From Filosporella fistucella (taxonomy: Eukaryota; Ascomycota; Leotiomycetes; Helotiales), in the NCBI GenBank assembly GCA_030077755.1, contig JAQJZZ010000008.1, positions 1,488,001-1,552,000 on the forward strand: a DNA stretch of 64,000 bases. Direction: 5' to 3'. The position numbers and the translations under genes are program-made. Positions within the stretch are counted from its first letter, which is position 1. Each line of letters begins with the position of its first letter. This document shows, one piece after another, positions 10,594 to 23,433 of the stretch. The notes beneath the pieces were generated by a model. That model saw nothing but the letters and a program-made list of their open reading frames with translations, was not told the DNA's origin and did no database searches.

Positions 10594-13500
10594 TTAACCT
10601 GCAGTCGTCATGACATATGACGTGATCGATTGATGTCTCTCAGCCGAAAGCTTCAAGCAAATCATGAGAAGCTCGCGTTCCACGTCCGGATCGTTCTTCT
10701 GCATTCTCTCCCAGTTCTCTACATCTAACCACCATGCTACACAATCTCGATCCACCTGTACGGTAGCTGTACGTAGGGTCTCGGCGAAGAACGGCCACTC
10801 GCCACAGGTGGTACCAGCGACAATACTTTCGTGATAATGGCCTTGTGGCATATCATAGTCGCAGCGAAGAATACCGTCTTCGACGATATAAAACCCTAAT
10901 GCTGGATCACCAGCTTTGTATATGATAGTACCTGCAAGGTATTCCTTCTTGACGAAATATGGCAAAGCTCGGTACCAGAAATCCTCGTTCTTATCGGTGA
11001 GAGTCTGGAAAGTTTGTAAGATGAGTCGAAGGGGTTCTTTGAAATTCATATATCGTTGTTCGACAGGCGCTTCGTCCAAGGTTGTAGTGGCAACTCGGTG
11101 GAGTTGATTCCTCCTTGGAGAGCTGAACTGAACATCCATTGAATGAGAAGGAACAGACCCTTTCCTTGGAACATCAAGGTGGTTGGCAGCAGCGTTACGG
11201 CCCACACGAGCTTCCTTGTTTGCGTACAAGGTTTTAAGCAATTCGTTCTCGCAGCTTTCGAGTGCAGAATTGAGGTCGGGCAGTAAGCCGACTTCGTTCC
11301 CATCTTCGCCCAAACCAACAGCTCTCAAAGTCAGTCCGATAGGACCTTCCTCGGTAACACCACTCATCAGTAGCGTCACATCCCTGGCACTAAATACTCG
11401 ATTGAGTCGGTTGAAAGCCTCTGCTGCGGAGTAATCGATACCGGTAACATTATGAAGATCGAGAATCAGGAATCTTATTGGTGTTTCATGGAATGCTTCT
11501 TCCTCAATCAAAGCTCTAACTCGTTCTTCCACGCTGACAATCGTGCCAAAGAAAAGATAGCCTCCAAGCTTTGTGACGTGGATTTGTTCACCGACGTCAC
11601 GAAGATAGCGGTATTGAGTGGGATTTCGGCGCACTGTCGAGCAAGCTACCTCACCAGAGTATGAAGCTCGGATGGCAGGTATTCTTGAGGTTTGGAAAAC
11701 GAGAGAAGCAAATGCCAAGAAGATACCAACACCGATTCCGACAACAAAGTCGTAGATACCCATAATAAGGACAATTGAAACAACCTGTCATAGTTAGTAG
11801 TGCTCAGACTGGAGTCGAAAGTTACATACAGTTATGTACTCTAGCTTCTTGAGCTTGTGTCTTGGCAGCCAGACTGCTTCGACTAAAAGCTCAATGCCAA
11901 GCAAAAAGATCAAACACCCAACCATCATTCTTGGAATGAAGCCAATAGTGCCGGGTCCAGCAATCAACACTCCAACAGTAGCAAAAGCAAGAAGAATACC
12001 AGCTAGTCGACTATCACCACCAGTTCTCATGAAGATGACGCTATTTGTGTAAACGAGGTAATTCTGAATGCTGCCGACGAATCCAGAAAGAGCGTTCGAT
12101 ATGCCGTGGGCAATAAGCTCTCTATCCAGGTCCATGTTATCCTCTCCGACATTAAACGCGAGAGCGGGGACGTTGATAGGCACATGCAATATGCCAAAGA
12201 ATGTTAGAGCAAACATGGTGGGTATGGTTTCTGCGACTGCTCCCCAATGAACAAGTTTGAAATCTACAAGTAGTGTTAGCAATTATTTTCGAATGTGTAA
12301 TACTGTCTTACCATAGAGGGTATAGAAATACCACCACGGCTCCCCAGCTTCTGGCCCCTCAAATATCCATCCAGTCTTCCTTAAATTGCTTATGTCCAGG
12401 GAATCGGTCGAAAGAACAAAGAAGTAGAAGATGGCCGGGATGGTGAGAATGTATGTAGGAAGGTAGTATTTGGACGAGACCTTGTGCTGGGACCAGAAAA
12501 GGATGATTGAAAGAAGAAGAGGGATGATCCATAACATCAACGTATCTGGCTCGATGAGTTTTCGCAGAGTCGGTAAATCGTAGTTGAGGTTTCCATCTAG
12601 GACCGCAGTCACTTCAAAGCCAGTTACCATTAGGAAGAATCCAACACCTCCAATACATCCAGTAAGTATGTGTCTAGGGATGAATCCGACAATGTATCCG
12701 AAATTAAACACTCCCATCAAGAAGAATACTAATCCTGTAAGGACGGAGCTGATTGCATAAGAGGTAATTGTGGTTGCAATGACGGCTTTTGGGTTTTCTT
12801 CTCCTACGATTCCCAAAATCAAGAATGCCATCTTGTGGAAGAATGGGACTACCTCGATCTGATCTGAGTTAGTAAAGAGTTCCTAAATTTACACCTGTAG
12901 CGAAACTCACCATTTCAGAGCCAATACCGCCCTTGAAGCCACTCCCTCCGCAAGAGTACACCAGTTGTGAGACTATGCAGCTGATATAGAACATCGATAT
13001 ACCAGCGGATCCAAGCTTTTCGAAGATTTGTTGTCCAAGAGGGAAGAGAATCATACCTGTAATAAATTAACTTACTAAACGAGTCTTGAGCAATGATTAA
13101 GGAGACATGATTTTGTAATAGTCCGCGCCAGTTGAGACAGTAAGTGAAGAAAAGCAATGACTTACCATATGATAACGCATCCAGTACATTGAGCAAAAGA
13201 CCAAGGATAACTGCGGGAAGGCATCCAACCGGCTCAAGAACTGCATTTTGCCATATCGCCTTACGATTCCAGGACTTTGGGTTGACAATTGTCCTAACCA
13301 TACCAACACCCTTTTCTCGGGGCCATTGTACCACGCTTCGTAGTTTCGGCCATGATGCACGCCGCCTCATCACCTGTCCCTCCACATCTTGCTCACCAAT
13401 AATCCAATCCGGATGGTGTTTTGGGAATGCATTATTTTTGGCCAGCAAAGGTGTTCGTTCTGTCGCATCCACTTCAACGCCATTAGATGTTATTATAAGC

Positions 13501-14203
13501 CTTTCCTGATCCGAGACAGTCCCTTCGTCTTCTTGCGTACTTTTACCCCGCGATTGTCTCACTTTATCTCCGCCGATATCGTCTGGTGGTGATGTGCTCG
13601 GCGGGGAACGTTTTAACATGTTCGAGATAATTGACTTGCTATTCGACTCTCCTGACGACGGTCCACTCTCTGGAGAGACCGGTTCCGAGAGCTCTTGTAT
13701 GATATGATGATGTAACCCCTCTGTCGGTCGACTTGTTGTTCTCTCTAGCTCTGGTCCTTGCGCGAAATAGGACTCGATATTGGTTTGTACAGGTCGTCGA
13801 GCCGGTGGGGAAACGCTTCGTGCAGAAGCTCTATCTGAAAGGGCATACGAAGCAAGCTCTGCGGTATCTTCTCGCACGCTCCGGGCATATTGCGCGCTGT
13901 CGATAGGTGCTATTGTTTTATCAGTAAATAGAAAGTCTTCCTGTGCTTAAGGGCAAGCATACCTAATGGTCCCCGATAAGAAAGATGTACAGACGACCTT
14001 GTTGGTTCCCTTTGACCAGAAGCATGTAACGCCGCGGCGAGATGTTCTGGACGGCCACGGAAGGAACCATAATTGATATCTGAAGCTCCAGTAGAGGTAC
14101 CATCTACGGATTCCGAACCCGGTATAAGTCGTGGGCTTGAATGGGATCCAACAGAAGGGGCTCTGAACTTTCGTCCAGACCCAATGGCAGAAGAGAAAGA
14201 CAT
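10594..14203 (-). CDS. SulP (SLC26) transporter with STAS and cyclic-nucleotide-binding-like domains
   Basis: This membrane transporter has the architecture of yeast YGR125W (Vsb1, implicated in vacuolar basic amino acid storage). Exons are 14203-13963, 13909-13166, 13056-12911, 12858-12312, 12263-11830 and 11784-10594, encoding 1100 residues. The first 280 residues are low-complexity, Ser/Pro-rich and probably cytosolic. The SulP membrane core runs from about 290 to 735 (for example [20 protein letters not shown]). A STAS domain follows at about 765-890 ([17 protein letters not shown]), then a cNMP-binding-like domain near 940-1070 ([17 protein letters not shown] and [10 protein letters not shown]). 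All five introns keep phase and have GT-AG ends. The family is secure. Substrate and vacuolar location are inferred from the yeast relative; whether the C-terminal fold binds a nucleotide is unknown. Confidence 0.92.
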
Positions 14204-17054
14204 GACTGGGACACAGGATCTGCCAACTGCTGTCTCCTTCTATCTCCCCCTCAAGGTTGGTGACGAAACCTTTCGATCGAGGATTACAGACGCCGTGAAT
14301 GATTTTTGCAATCCTAAATCCCCTCTCAATGGAACCCGACGAGGAGCGGGGAAGACTTTGGAGAAGAGCCGCAAAGGAATGACGAAAGGCAAGTAAGTAA
14401 AGATGTAACAAGTATGGAGAAGTAGTAGTGAATGGTAGATAACAATTTCGGAGCAAATGAGCGAGGGAGTTTGCCGGGAGGACCTAGTCAAGGAAATTTA
14501 GGTATTGAGCTCTGGACTCGAAGACAAGGTTTTTGGTTCTGGTGCGGCTGCTAAGACGTGACGGGGTAGTTGGAGAGGACTAAGCCGGCGCGGGCTTTGA
14601 AGGAGGATGGATAGTTTAACAAGGCTGATGAAAAGATAAGAGAATGATATAATAATTTCTGAAACACATAGTTTCTTGAATTGATCAAAAAGATCAGGAT
14701 GAGCTAGGAAAAGACTGGTACTTAGACTGGCTGGTGGACTTGACTGGGTGTATAGCGTCGGAAAGGTTCAATTGAGGTGATCGTGATCAGCCGTCGCCCC
14801 TCGTCATTTTTCTCCGAGTACCGCTACGCGTGTGCGTGTGCAGTTTGCAGCGTGAGCGCGCAGACAAAGTCAAGAAAAATTCCTGATTTTGACCGGGGAT
14901 GACAGAAGGCATGGCTGCATCATTGGCTAGAGCTGGTTGGGGCCAGGGACTGCCACAACCACAACCACAGCAAAATCATACTGTAGCCAGAAGCAGCTAC
15001 AAGCACCCCCGCTAGGGCTGGACTTAGACTTTGGCTTGATGTTTTTGCTGGGCTGAACTGGCTGGGTTGCTGGGCTGCTACTGTACTGTACTGTACCGTA
15101 CTCCGTAGATTGCTGCACTGGACTTTGCCGTAGGACTCTCGTCTCTGTAGTGTCTAGTCTCTGGGCTGGTCATGAGTGAAGTGGAAAAACAGGGCAACGT
15201 AAAGCAGGGTAAGGGTTTGGGGCATGTGGATGCTGATGGTGATGGTGATGCTAATGAATGGCAAGGCATGGCATGGCATGGCATGGTCTGGATCTTTGGC
15301 TCTTAGAAGTAGAATTACCTGCATTGACTGGATATAGCGGAACAGCAACCGAAGCATCGTGAAATCTCTGACGATTTCTTTCCCATGGTGGAGTGAGTGG
15401 TGGAGAGGCAAGTGGAGTAGCCATGATAATTAATCCTTCTCTGCAAGTGTGCAAAAAATGCCTTAAACGAGGAGAAAATACTTTGAAAATGACTTGCTCT
15501 TCTCAACATTCTCTCACTTCCTCTTAAATGCATTCAACAACTTGACTATTCACTTCATCCTTAAATCAATTAGTCACAATCATAGCATTTTCAGCGAGTG
15601 AAGAACTCTAATAAATCTTCTGCATTGATAACCTGGAATTGCACAATCCAGATTCTTAATACAGCAATCATATGGTGCAACCTCACCGGCCCACTTCAAC
15701 ATGTGATGAAAACCGTTTGATGGTAACACCCTGCCACATCTGCACCCGGCTGCTGCAGTTGCATTTTGCAGTCGACGCCACCAAAACTTTTACAAGCTGC
15801 AGCCAATTAATAGAACCAACAGGGAGCGGCTCTTGGAGCGGTCGTTGCACAGGAATTCGGTGGAGGAACTCCATGACGAGGTAAATATACATTTCATGCG
15901 GATAATGTACTTTCCATACCGTATTTGCAGAGACAATAGCTCCACGCTCTTTCGATACCTGCATTTGTGGGATTGTGATGCAATTATCAACTGTACTCAC
16001 AATACCCCTCTTTCCCCTGGAGCTTTACTTCGAACCTATGCACGCATACATGCCTCACACTTGAAAGTACTTTACCATTCGAGGGGTGCCTACCAGGTAC
16101 TTCACCCTACCCCGTGTCTCTTTCGAAGTGAAACCTAACCTCCAAGACCAAGACCCTAGACCCAAGACCTCAGCCACGAAAAGGTACAGGAATATTCTGC
16201 AGCGGCTTTACCCCGCACCCAGCTGTGCATCTGTCCAAATCACAATGCTGCATTCTCAATCCACCCCCAAAGTCGCGCCATTATCCTACGCCATCCGCCT
16301 TAGTATGTATGCAATTTCTGTTCCCCACATGATACTTTCCCTCACCTCCAACACTTGTACTAATGCCGTCACTTGAATCATCAGACTTAGTTCTGCTTAT
16401 GATGCTTTGGATATGCAAAGATGTCCAATTGCAAACCCGACCTCTCCCAACTAACACAGGGCTGAGGCTAATTGCCCAGAAAGCAAAGTTATCCACCTCA
16501 CGAATCAAGACCACATTCAGGGCCCTGGAGCTAAGAATCAAGCTAGACTAGCAAGCGGGTACTGCATGTATTCGAGTACGAATCTGTCCGAATCTGGTGC
16601 TTAGAAGTTTTCACTTCTCAAGAGGAACAAGTTCCACTATGTAGATGGTTTCATCCGCCTGTTCCTTCCCGCTTCTTCTACACCCATGCACACAATGAGC
16701 AATGAACGCCTCTCTAGAAATCCAAGTACCCCGTTATTACCGAAATTCTTCAACCCTAGCAACAACACTCTTGCATATTCAGAGGGGCCTCCTTCTGAGT
16801 TTTCTTAGCTCCCGCACTCATTCTGCATATCCAACCCCACTCCCTACCGGCACCAACCGCTATGGATCTCAGAGCACCTGGGCAGGCTATCAGACATCTA
16901 TCAAACATCCGGGAGGCTCGTCTCGATCTTCATGCCCCCACTCGATGGGAGGTGCTCTGATCGTAGAGCGCCACTTCATCCCTTCCTACCGCTGCCCCAC
17001 AGAATGCGTGAGAGTACCAAGTCAGAGGTCCATTGAAGTTCCGAATACCCAAGA
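14204..17054. other. Gene-poor interval of 2.85 kb
   Basis: No complete gene can be supported. The part next to 14204 is the likely leader of the SulP gene. The middle holds short tandem repeats (see 15065-15284) and a GT-rich patch near 14830. An exon-like, proline-rich frame begins at an ATG at 15424 on the minus strand but has no convincing continuation. The stretch 15670-17050 has scattered short open frames with no motif. Confidence 0.5.
15065..15284. repeat. Cluster of short tandem repeats
   Basis: Three microsatellite-like arrays lie within 220 bp: a CTGTA unit three times plus one variant at 15081-15100, GATGGT-type triplet repeats around 15232-15250, and a GGCAT unit four times at 15265-15284. 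No function is implied. Confidence 0.8.
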
Positions 17055-17817
17055 TCAACTCAGTTTCTGCAGATACCCTTGTGAAATCAACCTCTCAACG
17101 TCTCCTTGTCGTACATAAAATTGCGAATTCTTTGTGAGGTTGATGGTGCTGTTCCATCCAATCAATATAAGCATATCCCACATGCTGACTCGGCAGTAAC
17201 TCACCCATATTCTGTCTGTATTTCCCCTGCATCTTTCAACACGCGGACATCAATGAATAGGTCTCTGGGAGGTTCCAAGCTCCCTGTCAAATCAATGTCG
17301 GTCCATTGTCCCTTGTAAGCAGCCAATAAATCACTGTACTGTCTCACATACTCCTCCTCTTCCGGACTCAGGCTACTACTATTCCCCTCTCCATTCCCGA
17401 GCTCAGCTCCACCATTTTGCCCTTCCATGGGGGCTTTCTGCTGCTGCGCTGCGAGGTCTGCCACATCATTTCCATTCCATACCATCTCTTCTAATTTGTC
17501 TGTTCGTGTTCGATGGTATGCGAGGAGGCATCTCTTGTTCCGTCGCATACAAAGGTGGTCGACGAGGAGGGTACAAGCAGTTGCAGGGTTCGCAGATGGA
17601 TCGAAGGATTCATTAAAGGGCTGTAGAATGCTGGCTGCGTCTTTCTCCAAATCCCTCACTTCACGCGTCACAGCGCGCACGATTTCCGTCTGGTAAGGCG
17701 GGAGGTGCTCAAGCTTCTGCGTCCGCTTTGCATGTTGGACCTAACCATAGAATTAGAATTATAGAATCCTTTTGGGCATAGAGAACTCACAAGCTTGTTG
17801 CCCAGGTCGCCATACAT
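17055..17817 (-). CDS. PSF1: GINS complex subunit Psf1
   Basis: Psf1 is a subunit of GINS, which with Cdc45 and Mcm2-7 forms the CMG replicative helicase. Exons are 17817-17791, 17740-17205 and 17148-17055, encoding 218 residues. The 27-nt first exon (MYGDLGNKL) is short but matches the family N-terminus and leads across a 50-nt intron into VQHAKRTQKLEHLPPY. The helical domain includes CMRRNKRCLLAYHRTR. A low-complexity linker (about residues 120-145) precedes LSPEEEEYVRQYSDLL. The last exon completes the small B domain, ending FYVRQGDVERLISQGYLQKL. Two ATGs lie four bases apart at the start; only the one at 17817 is in frame. Assignment is confident. Confidence 0.93.
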
Positions 17818-18632
17818 TTGGAAAGGGTTGTGGAAATGCTTCCTTCAGCCTTGTGTACTTTAAGTCCAAGAGTTGGATCTCGCGTTCGGAAATCTGAAGA
17901 CGCGTGCCGCGTCTAATGCGGCTAACGCTCTTAATTCTATTCACCTTCTCCAAACAGAACATGTAGGAGGACATCAGTTATTGGTCGAACGGCAAAGAAA
18001 TCATAACAAGCTGTGGCAACTCCGAATTTCTGACTAAAATTTACTTCAATATACGTCAAAAGGGAGTCGTTTTCGTTCCCTGCATGAACCGCGGCTACCT
18101 GCATGACAATGGCTTTGTCCTAGTGATAGTGCGATCAAGGAGGGTTATCCCCTTATTCTAACATGAGAGATTTAGTAAAAGGCTCTACTCGGTAATTAAG
18201 AGCCCATACTATTGAAGTCAATCAGCCGTTGATGAATTCGAGTTAATGTTTTTATTCTGTCATGAGGCAAAGGCCGCTGCTTCCAGATACTCTCCTACCC
18301 ACCATGCAGAACCACACAAAGTCCGAGCCCAACTAGCTAACCCAAGAAAAAAGCATATTGCAGGCTGCTCACAGTCTTTGAGCCCTTCCGACGATTTGAA
18401 GCTACAATTCAATTTGACCGGCAAAAATCACATTCACCATGCATAAACTGTAGTACAATCGATACCTTCATTCGCTACATACAAGACGCGGAATGGATAT
18501 GCCAGCATGAAGATACTATCATCAAACTCCATAAGACCTCAACAAACCTCCAACGCCACTGGCCGCAACCAGAAATGCAGTGAAACAACACCTTTTCCAT
18601 ACACATCGCAACAAATCAAATCTGCAAACCTC
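17818..18632. other. Intergenic, PSF1 upstream / HMG-box gene 3' flank
   Basis: I see no gene here. It contains the PSF1 promoter and the 3' flank of the HMG-box gene, which is on the same strand upstream. Confidence 0.5.
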
Positions 18633-20301
18633 TCAATTAGCCTCTTCTTCTTCACCCATCCACTTTTCAAACTCTCCCCCAGCATCTAAGGATTCAATAT
18701 GCCAACCCTCCTGATTACCCTTCAGCACATGCATGTGTGGATCCTGGATTTGAGTATCATCCTGATTCAATTCAGGATCAAGGAACGGCATGATCGGGTC
18801 CTGGTTGTTCAAGCCATAAGGTGGCTGCCACTGCTGTTCTTGATTGCTTCCATCATCAAAGTACAAACTTGGTGCCATAGGCTCACCATACTGGACATCT
18901 CCATAGAAACCTTGGTCCTGAGCTATCAACGAAGGATCTATTCTCTGTTGCTCCGCGACAAAGTTGGCCTCGAGTTGTTGGTATTGAGTCATCAAGTCGT
19001 AATCCTGACTTCCTGGTAGTCCCACGGGATATGATTGCGTTCCCGGTGCGGTTGTCTTCTTGATGATGATATCTTGTATTTGGTCGTTGCCTGGATGGCT
19101 ATGGATTGTTTGCTGGTAGTACTCTCCAGGAAGCAAGTCGGCCTGATTGTATTGCATAGGTAATGGCCTTCCAGGGTTGCTGACTTGATACGAAGATCTG
19201 TTGTATCCTTGGTAGTTTGGCTCCATTGAACTTTCCCTTGAGTACTGGTATGCAGATTTGGTGCTTGGATATACCACTGGTTCTTGTCTCGTGTACCTGG
19301 GTTTCTTTCCGCTCCCATTCTGCTTCCTGCTACTTCCCTGCCACTCAAAATCGTCCAGATCAGACTCCTCAGACATAGGCTCTTCTGAGATCTTTCGTTT
19401 TGATCCTTTGCCTTGGCCAGGTTTTGTTGGCGAGAACTTGTACCCAGGATGAGCATTCTGGTGGTTGATACGCTCAATCCGTGCCCACTCGCTGAATTGC
19501 TCCTTCACCTCATCAGGCTCAAGTGGCCAACTGTCTCCGCAGACTTGTGAGACGACTTGATGGTTGTTTTGAAGACACCAATCCTTTGTCCGATTCTGGT
19601 AAGCCTTGCGATACAACATGAAGGAGTTCATTGGACGCTTGACTTTTCCTGGCACCTTTCCCTCATCTACTTCTCTTCGTCGCACTTCTGCAGATCGATT
19701 GACGTATGCTTCTATATCGACAACTGGTACATGTTTCCAGTCCTTGGTCAACTCGCTCAGAGGCTTTTCCAATTTTGCAACCTTCTTTTCTGCCTTGACC
19801 TTGACTTTTCTTGGCTCTCTTTTGACTTTTGGGGACTTCCCGCTTCGCGATCGTCCTTCTGGCATTGGGCGCAAGTTCTGGTGTGCTCTCTGTATTCCCA
19901 GACCACTTCTTGTGCGCAGCAGCTCGTGGGAATTCATGGAAGGTGTTGGTGGTGACGTGGCGGGTGTGCTGTATCGATCGTGATACATTTGTGACTGCTT
20001 GTAGTTATCCTATTTGCAATCAGTCAGGCGTTCTGATCAACGAAGTATGTTGAAAACTCACATATGTCATCCCCAATCCTGAATCTTGATGCTGGTGTTG
20101 GTATCCATATCTTTGCTGTCCATGATAGCCATATCCATCATCTTGTGTTGGAGTGGGTGAGCCATAATTGGATTGCAAGTGGATTCCTTCATCGTATTGC
20201 TGCTCTTGTGGATATGAAGTATTGGAGTTGTGCTGAATCAAATGATGAAGCCCATGCTGGATGATCTCTCCATCATTCGATGGTGGCGGAGATTGTGCCA
20301 T
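18633..20301 (-). CDS. MATA-type HMG-box transcription factor (Ste11/FMF-1-like)
   Basis: This is a DNA-binding protein of the MATA_HMG class, which includes fungal regulators of mating and sexual development. Exons are 20301-20062 and 20009-18633, giving 538 residues. The N-terminal 80 residues are rich in Gln, His and Tyr. A very basic segment (about 135-160) precedes the HMG box at about 203-272, which opens KRPMNSFMLYRKAY and includes NNHQVVSQVCG and WARIERINHQNAHPGYKF. The C-terminal half is Gln/Pro/Tyr-rich, like an activation domain. The 52-nt intron is canonical. The frame reads past the ATG at 20301 to a TTG codon, which I discard. No mating-type idiomorph genes are adjacent. Equivalence to S. 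pombe Ste11 or Neurospora FMF-1 is inferred from the box and needs a tree. Confidence 0.85.
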
Positions 20302-23300
20302 CTTGTGAAATGTATTTGAAAGACTTCTCAAGAAATGAGATCAAAATCTTTGGGGGTTGGCTGGTATATGCTGACTTAAAGAAGTAGGTTCCTCTGAAAG
20401 AAGTCGTTGAATGCGATTATGGTGAGTCGCTATGGTCCGGAAGACAGTGCTAAATTGGAAAATTATCACAGATCCTCGCAGAGTTGCTTGATCGAAATCA
20501 CCGTCTTTTCACGCTGTTAGTCACCACGTGGAGCGTTTTGCCTTGAGAAGCGTTATGGTGTCGTTAATCTCAATAGGCGTCGTCGCTGATCACGTCGTCG
20601 CGAAGTTCGACTGGAAGCTCGGTAGCCAAGTGAGACCGGAAGACTCTCCTTAAGGAATATCTCAAGCTTCTGGAAGGAAAATCTGGCAAAGTTCTTTTGC
20701 TGGAAGGCAGTTCATCTGAAGGTCCAAAAATTAGACTTTGGTCTGAGAAATGAATCAAGCGGGAAAGGTCTGTCTTTTCTCTCGGATCTTGCAGCATGAG
20801 AGAGTTTGGTACGAACCTATCGCCGGTAGCCGTCTTGCAGTGTGCTGCCTCCTCCCTAGCAGCTTGATGTTCTGGAACCGCAGCAATGGGCAAGTGTAAT
20901 GCGAGGTTCCAGCGTCCAGTGCCCCTGAGCGGACAGTCAATGCTCTGAGGCTTCTCTGGTCTTAATATTTTCTTTGTCGGGTGATGTGTCAAATTGCCGT
21001 TGGGTGAAGTAATAGCTGAAAATACACAGGCTACGCAAATGTAAGATGGCCTTTGTTTTGGAATCAAGTTCTAAGAAAGGATTTCCTCCTGGGCTTTATG
21101 TATTCGAGATTCGGGTTCTCCTGAACATAAATCGCCGAATTAGGCGATTTTGACGAGTTTGGTGCCTGCTTTCGGACAGCCACTGCTTCCGTATTCAAAG
21201 GTGATGGTTATGCGACCGCTCGCGAGAGCAGAGCTTGTGAGCCGCAGATATGCGGGGGAAGAGCATACAGGTGAGCATTTCATTGTGTCGAAATGAAGAT
21301 TTAGGGTCATGTTGGGCACAAGAGGCTTTCCCTCTATCTACAGGACCTCAGTACCCTTGGAAAGCTACTGGCTTAATACCATACTCTCCTCGCCCTCTAA
21401 CATTGGCAAGACCACACTAAGATGAGTTCCCGTCGAGGCTTCATATGAGTACAAACAGACAAGCTGCTTTCCCGTAGGTAGCCTGGCTGCAAATCGGGAT
21501 ACATGTTCTCCCCCAGTTCACGCACGCACAGGAACAGGGTTCGCAGCTATTGCTAGCAAGGGCGCCATGTCTCTCATCTCGGTCGCAGAGAGCGGTAGCC
21601 AGAAAGAGCAGCAGTGAGGAATGCTTGCAGTGTTACACAGATCTCTAAAGCTGCTCATGTGCTTCAGGAATGCACCACTTCCCTTTCCGGCTCTAATGCC
21701 ATGGACATTAGCAAAACTGTCATTACATCCATTTGCTACTCGCACGCAGACATCACCGTCCCTTTCTTGCCGCCTGCGTCTATTCGGTCCTCTAGCTGGC
21801 TGGAGGACGTTGTGTGCGCTGCCATGTGGAAGACATTACACACGGCAGGCTGCATGCTAGGGCCAACGCGAACTGTACGGATAGCTGCATTAGCTCTGCA
21901 TCATGAGGGTTCAGACAACTGAGGCAAGGTGAGACTGTTTGAGTGGTCTGTTTCCATTACTGGATGGCATATCTAGATTGGATCTCTCTTTTCTACAGTG
22001 AGCTTTACGGGCTCTAGTGTGTTGTCCTCCTGGCATAAACCCAGCTTGGAAGCCTCTCTGCAGCTGCCAGTTAGCCATTTCTCAGACTTTCCTACTCTCT
22101 ATCTTCTGAACGATACTCTTAATAGATTCTACTGCGGTTTGAACGACCTCCGTTCGTTCGGTTACTGAGGTGCCGTATGTACCTGCTGTAGGTAAGGGAG
22201 ATAGAGTTGTCAACCTGGCTTGCGGTACATTGGTACTTTTCTTTTGAGAGTTGGGAGGGGTACTTTCCATACGAACGGATTTTGGTTTCATGTTCCCTTC
22301 TACTTGATGTAATTTACTATTCAATACAACTAATTAATTATCAAGCCACGGGGCACCTACCTGCCTGACGTGATTTCGGACTAGATAGCTATGACTTCAC
22401 ATTATCTTCCTTACCATTAACCGTTTGAAAAATCAGCATCCTGGATTGTGTTAGATATATCACGCATGCGTGTGCGCTTGAATATTCATCACGCCCAACA
22501 GCGATCCTAAGCCCCAACATAACATCCCAGAATCACTCATTGATCTCATGATGTACTTGTACACGCTGTCCCAGTAGAGTGAGTGCCAGATATCGAACCG
22601 GGTTGATGGCAAGTATGATCTGATTTTGAGGGTTGCTCTACTTCGCTCGGACTTTTCAAAAATTCGGCGGACGGTGCATTCCTGAGGGAGGTAGGTAGGA
22701 ACCATCCGATATTACATCAATCCAGCCTATGGTAGGAGTACTGGAATAAAGTTATTCGTATGAGAATTGAGGTTTTTATTGTACCGGATTGAGCTGAACG
22801 CATTATTGCTCAATCGATGAATTCCGTAAAAGATTGTTGATGGAGAGGATATGCCCAGAAATAGAGAAATTTCGTCGACTGATTCTACAGTTGAATTATC
22901 GCATGGCAACGAACTTTGCATGTAAGATTATGCTTGATAGCTGTATTCATAGGTCCAGGATAAAAGCTTGCTGGAATAAACTTTATGTCTGAAGTGTCCG
23001 AAGTCGATGGTAGTTCATCAGTCGCTAATCAAGATGGACATCTCGATGTCGCGAAAGAGTTTATCTGCTGAGCGACACCACTACATCCGCCTAGTATCTA
23101 TCTTTTCACAACGTGATTATGCGACAAGACAAGATGTTCCATTCATCCATTGGGCATTTATTATTCTAATACATATATTATCATTCCCGAAAGCAAATGC
23201 TAGTCTACCTCAGCCGCTGTCTAATAACCGTGCATGACTTCATGAGCATTTTAGAGGAAACCCCGCTGGCCTACAACGCCAGAAATACCAATCCAAGATG

Positions 23301-23433
23301 ACATAGAACCTGAAGTCTGAACCGTAATAGAACTCCATCCTGCTTCGCTATAATGCTACAGAGCGTCTCGACACGGGATGGAAGCGTGGAATCGACATAA
23401 TGTGATCTTCAACTATTTCGATCAACCTTGTGC
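20302..23433. other. Gene-poor interval of 3.1 kb
   Basis: No gene is supported with confidence. A minus-strand frame at 20570-21067 begins only at TTG; its first ATG leaves about 75 codons. A second minus-strand frame with an ATG at 22291 encodes 69 residues (ends 22082) with an amphipathic-looking tail. Neither has a recognised domain. The rest is AT-rich with short frames. Confidence 0.5.

Noticed and set aside
20570..21067. 165-codon minus-strand frame
   Set aside because: Begins at TTG; the first ATG leaves only about 75 codons, with no motif or partner exon.
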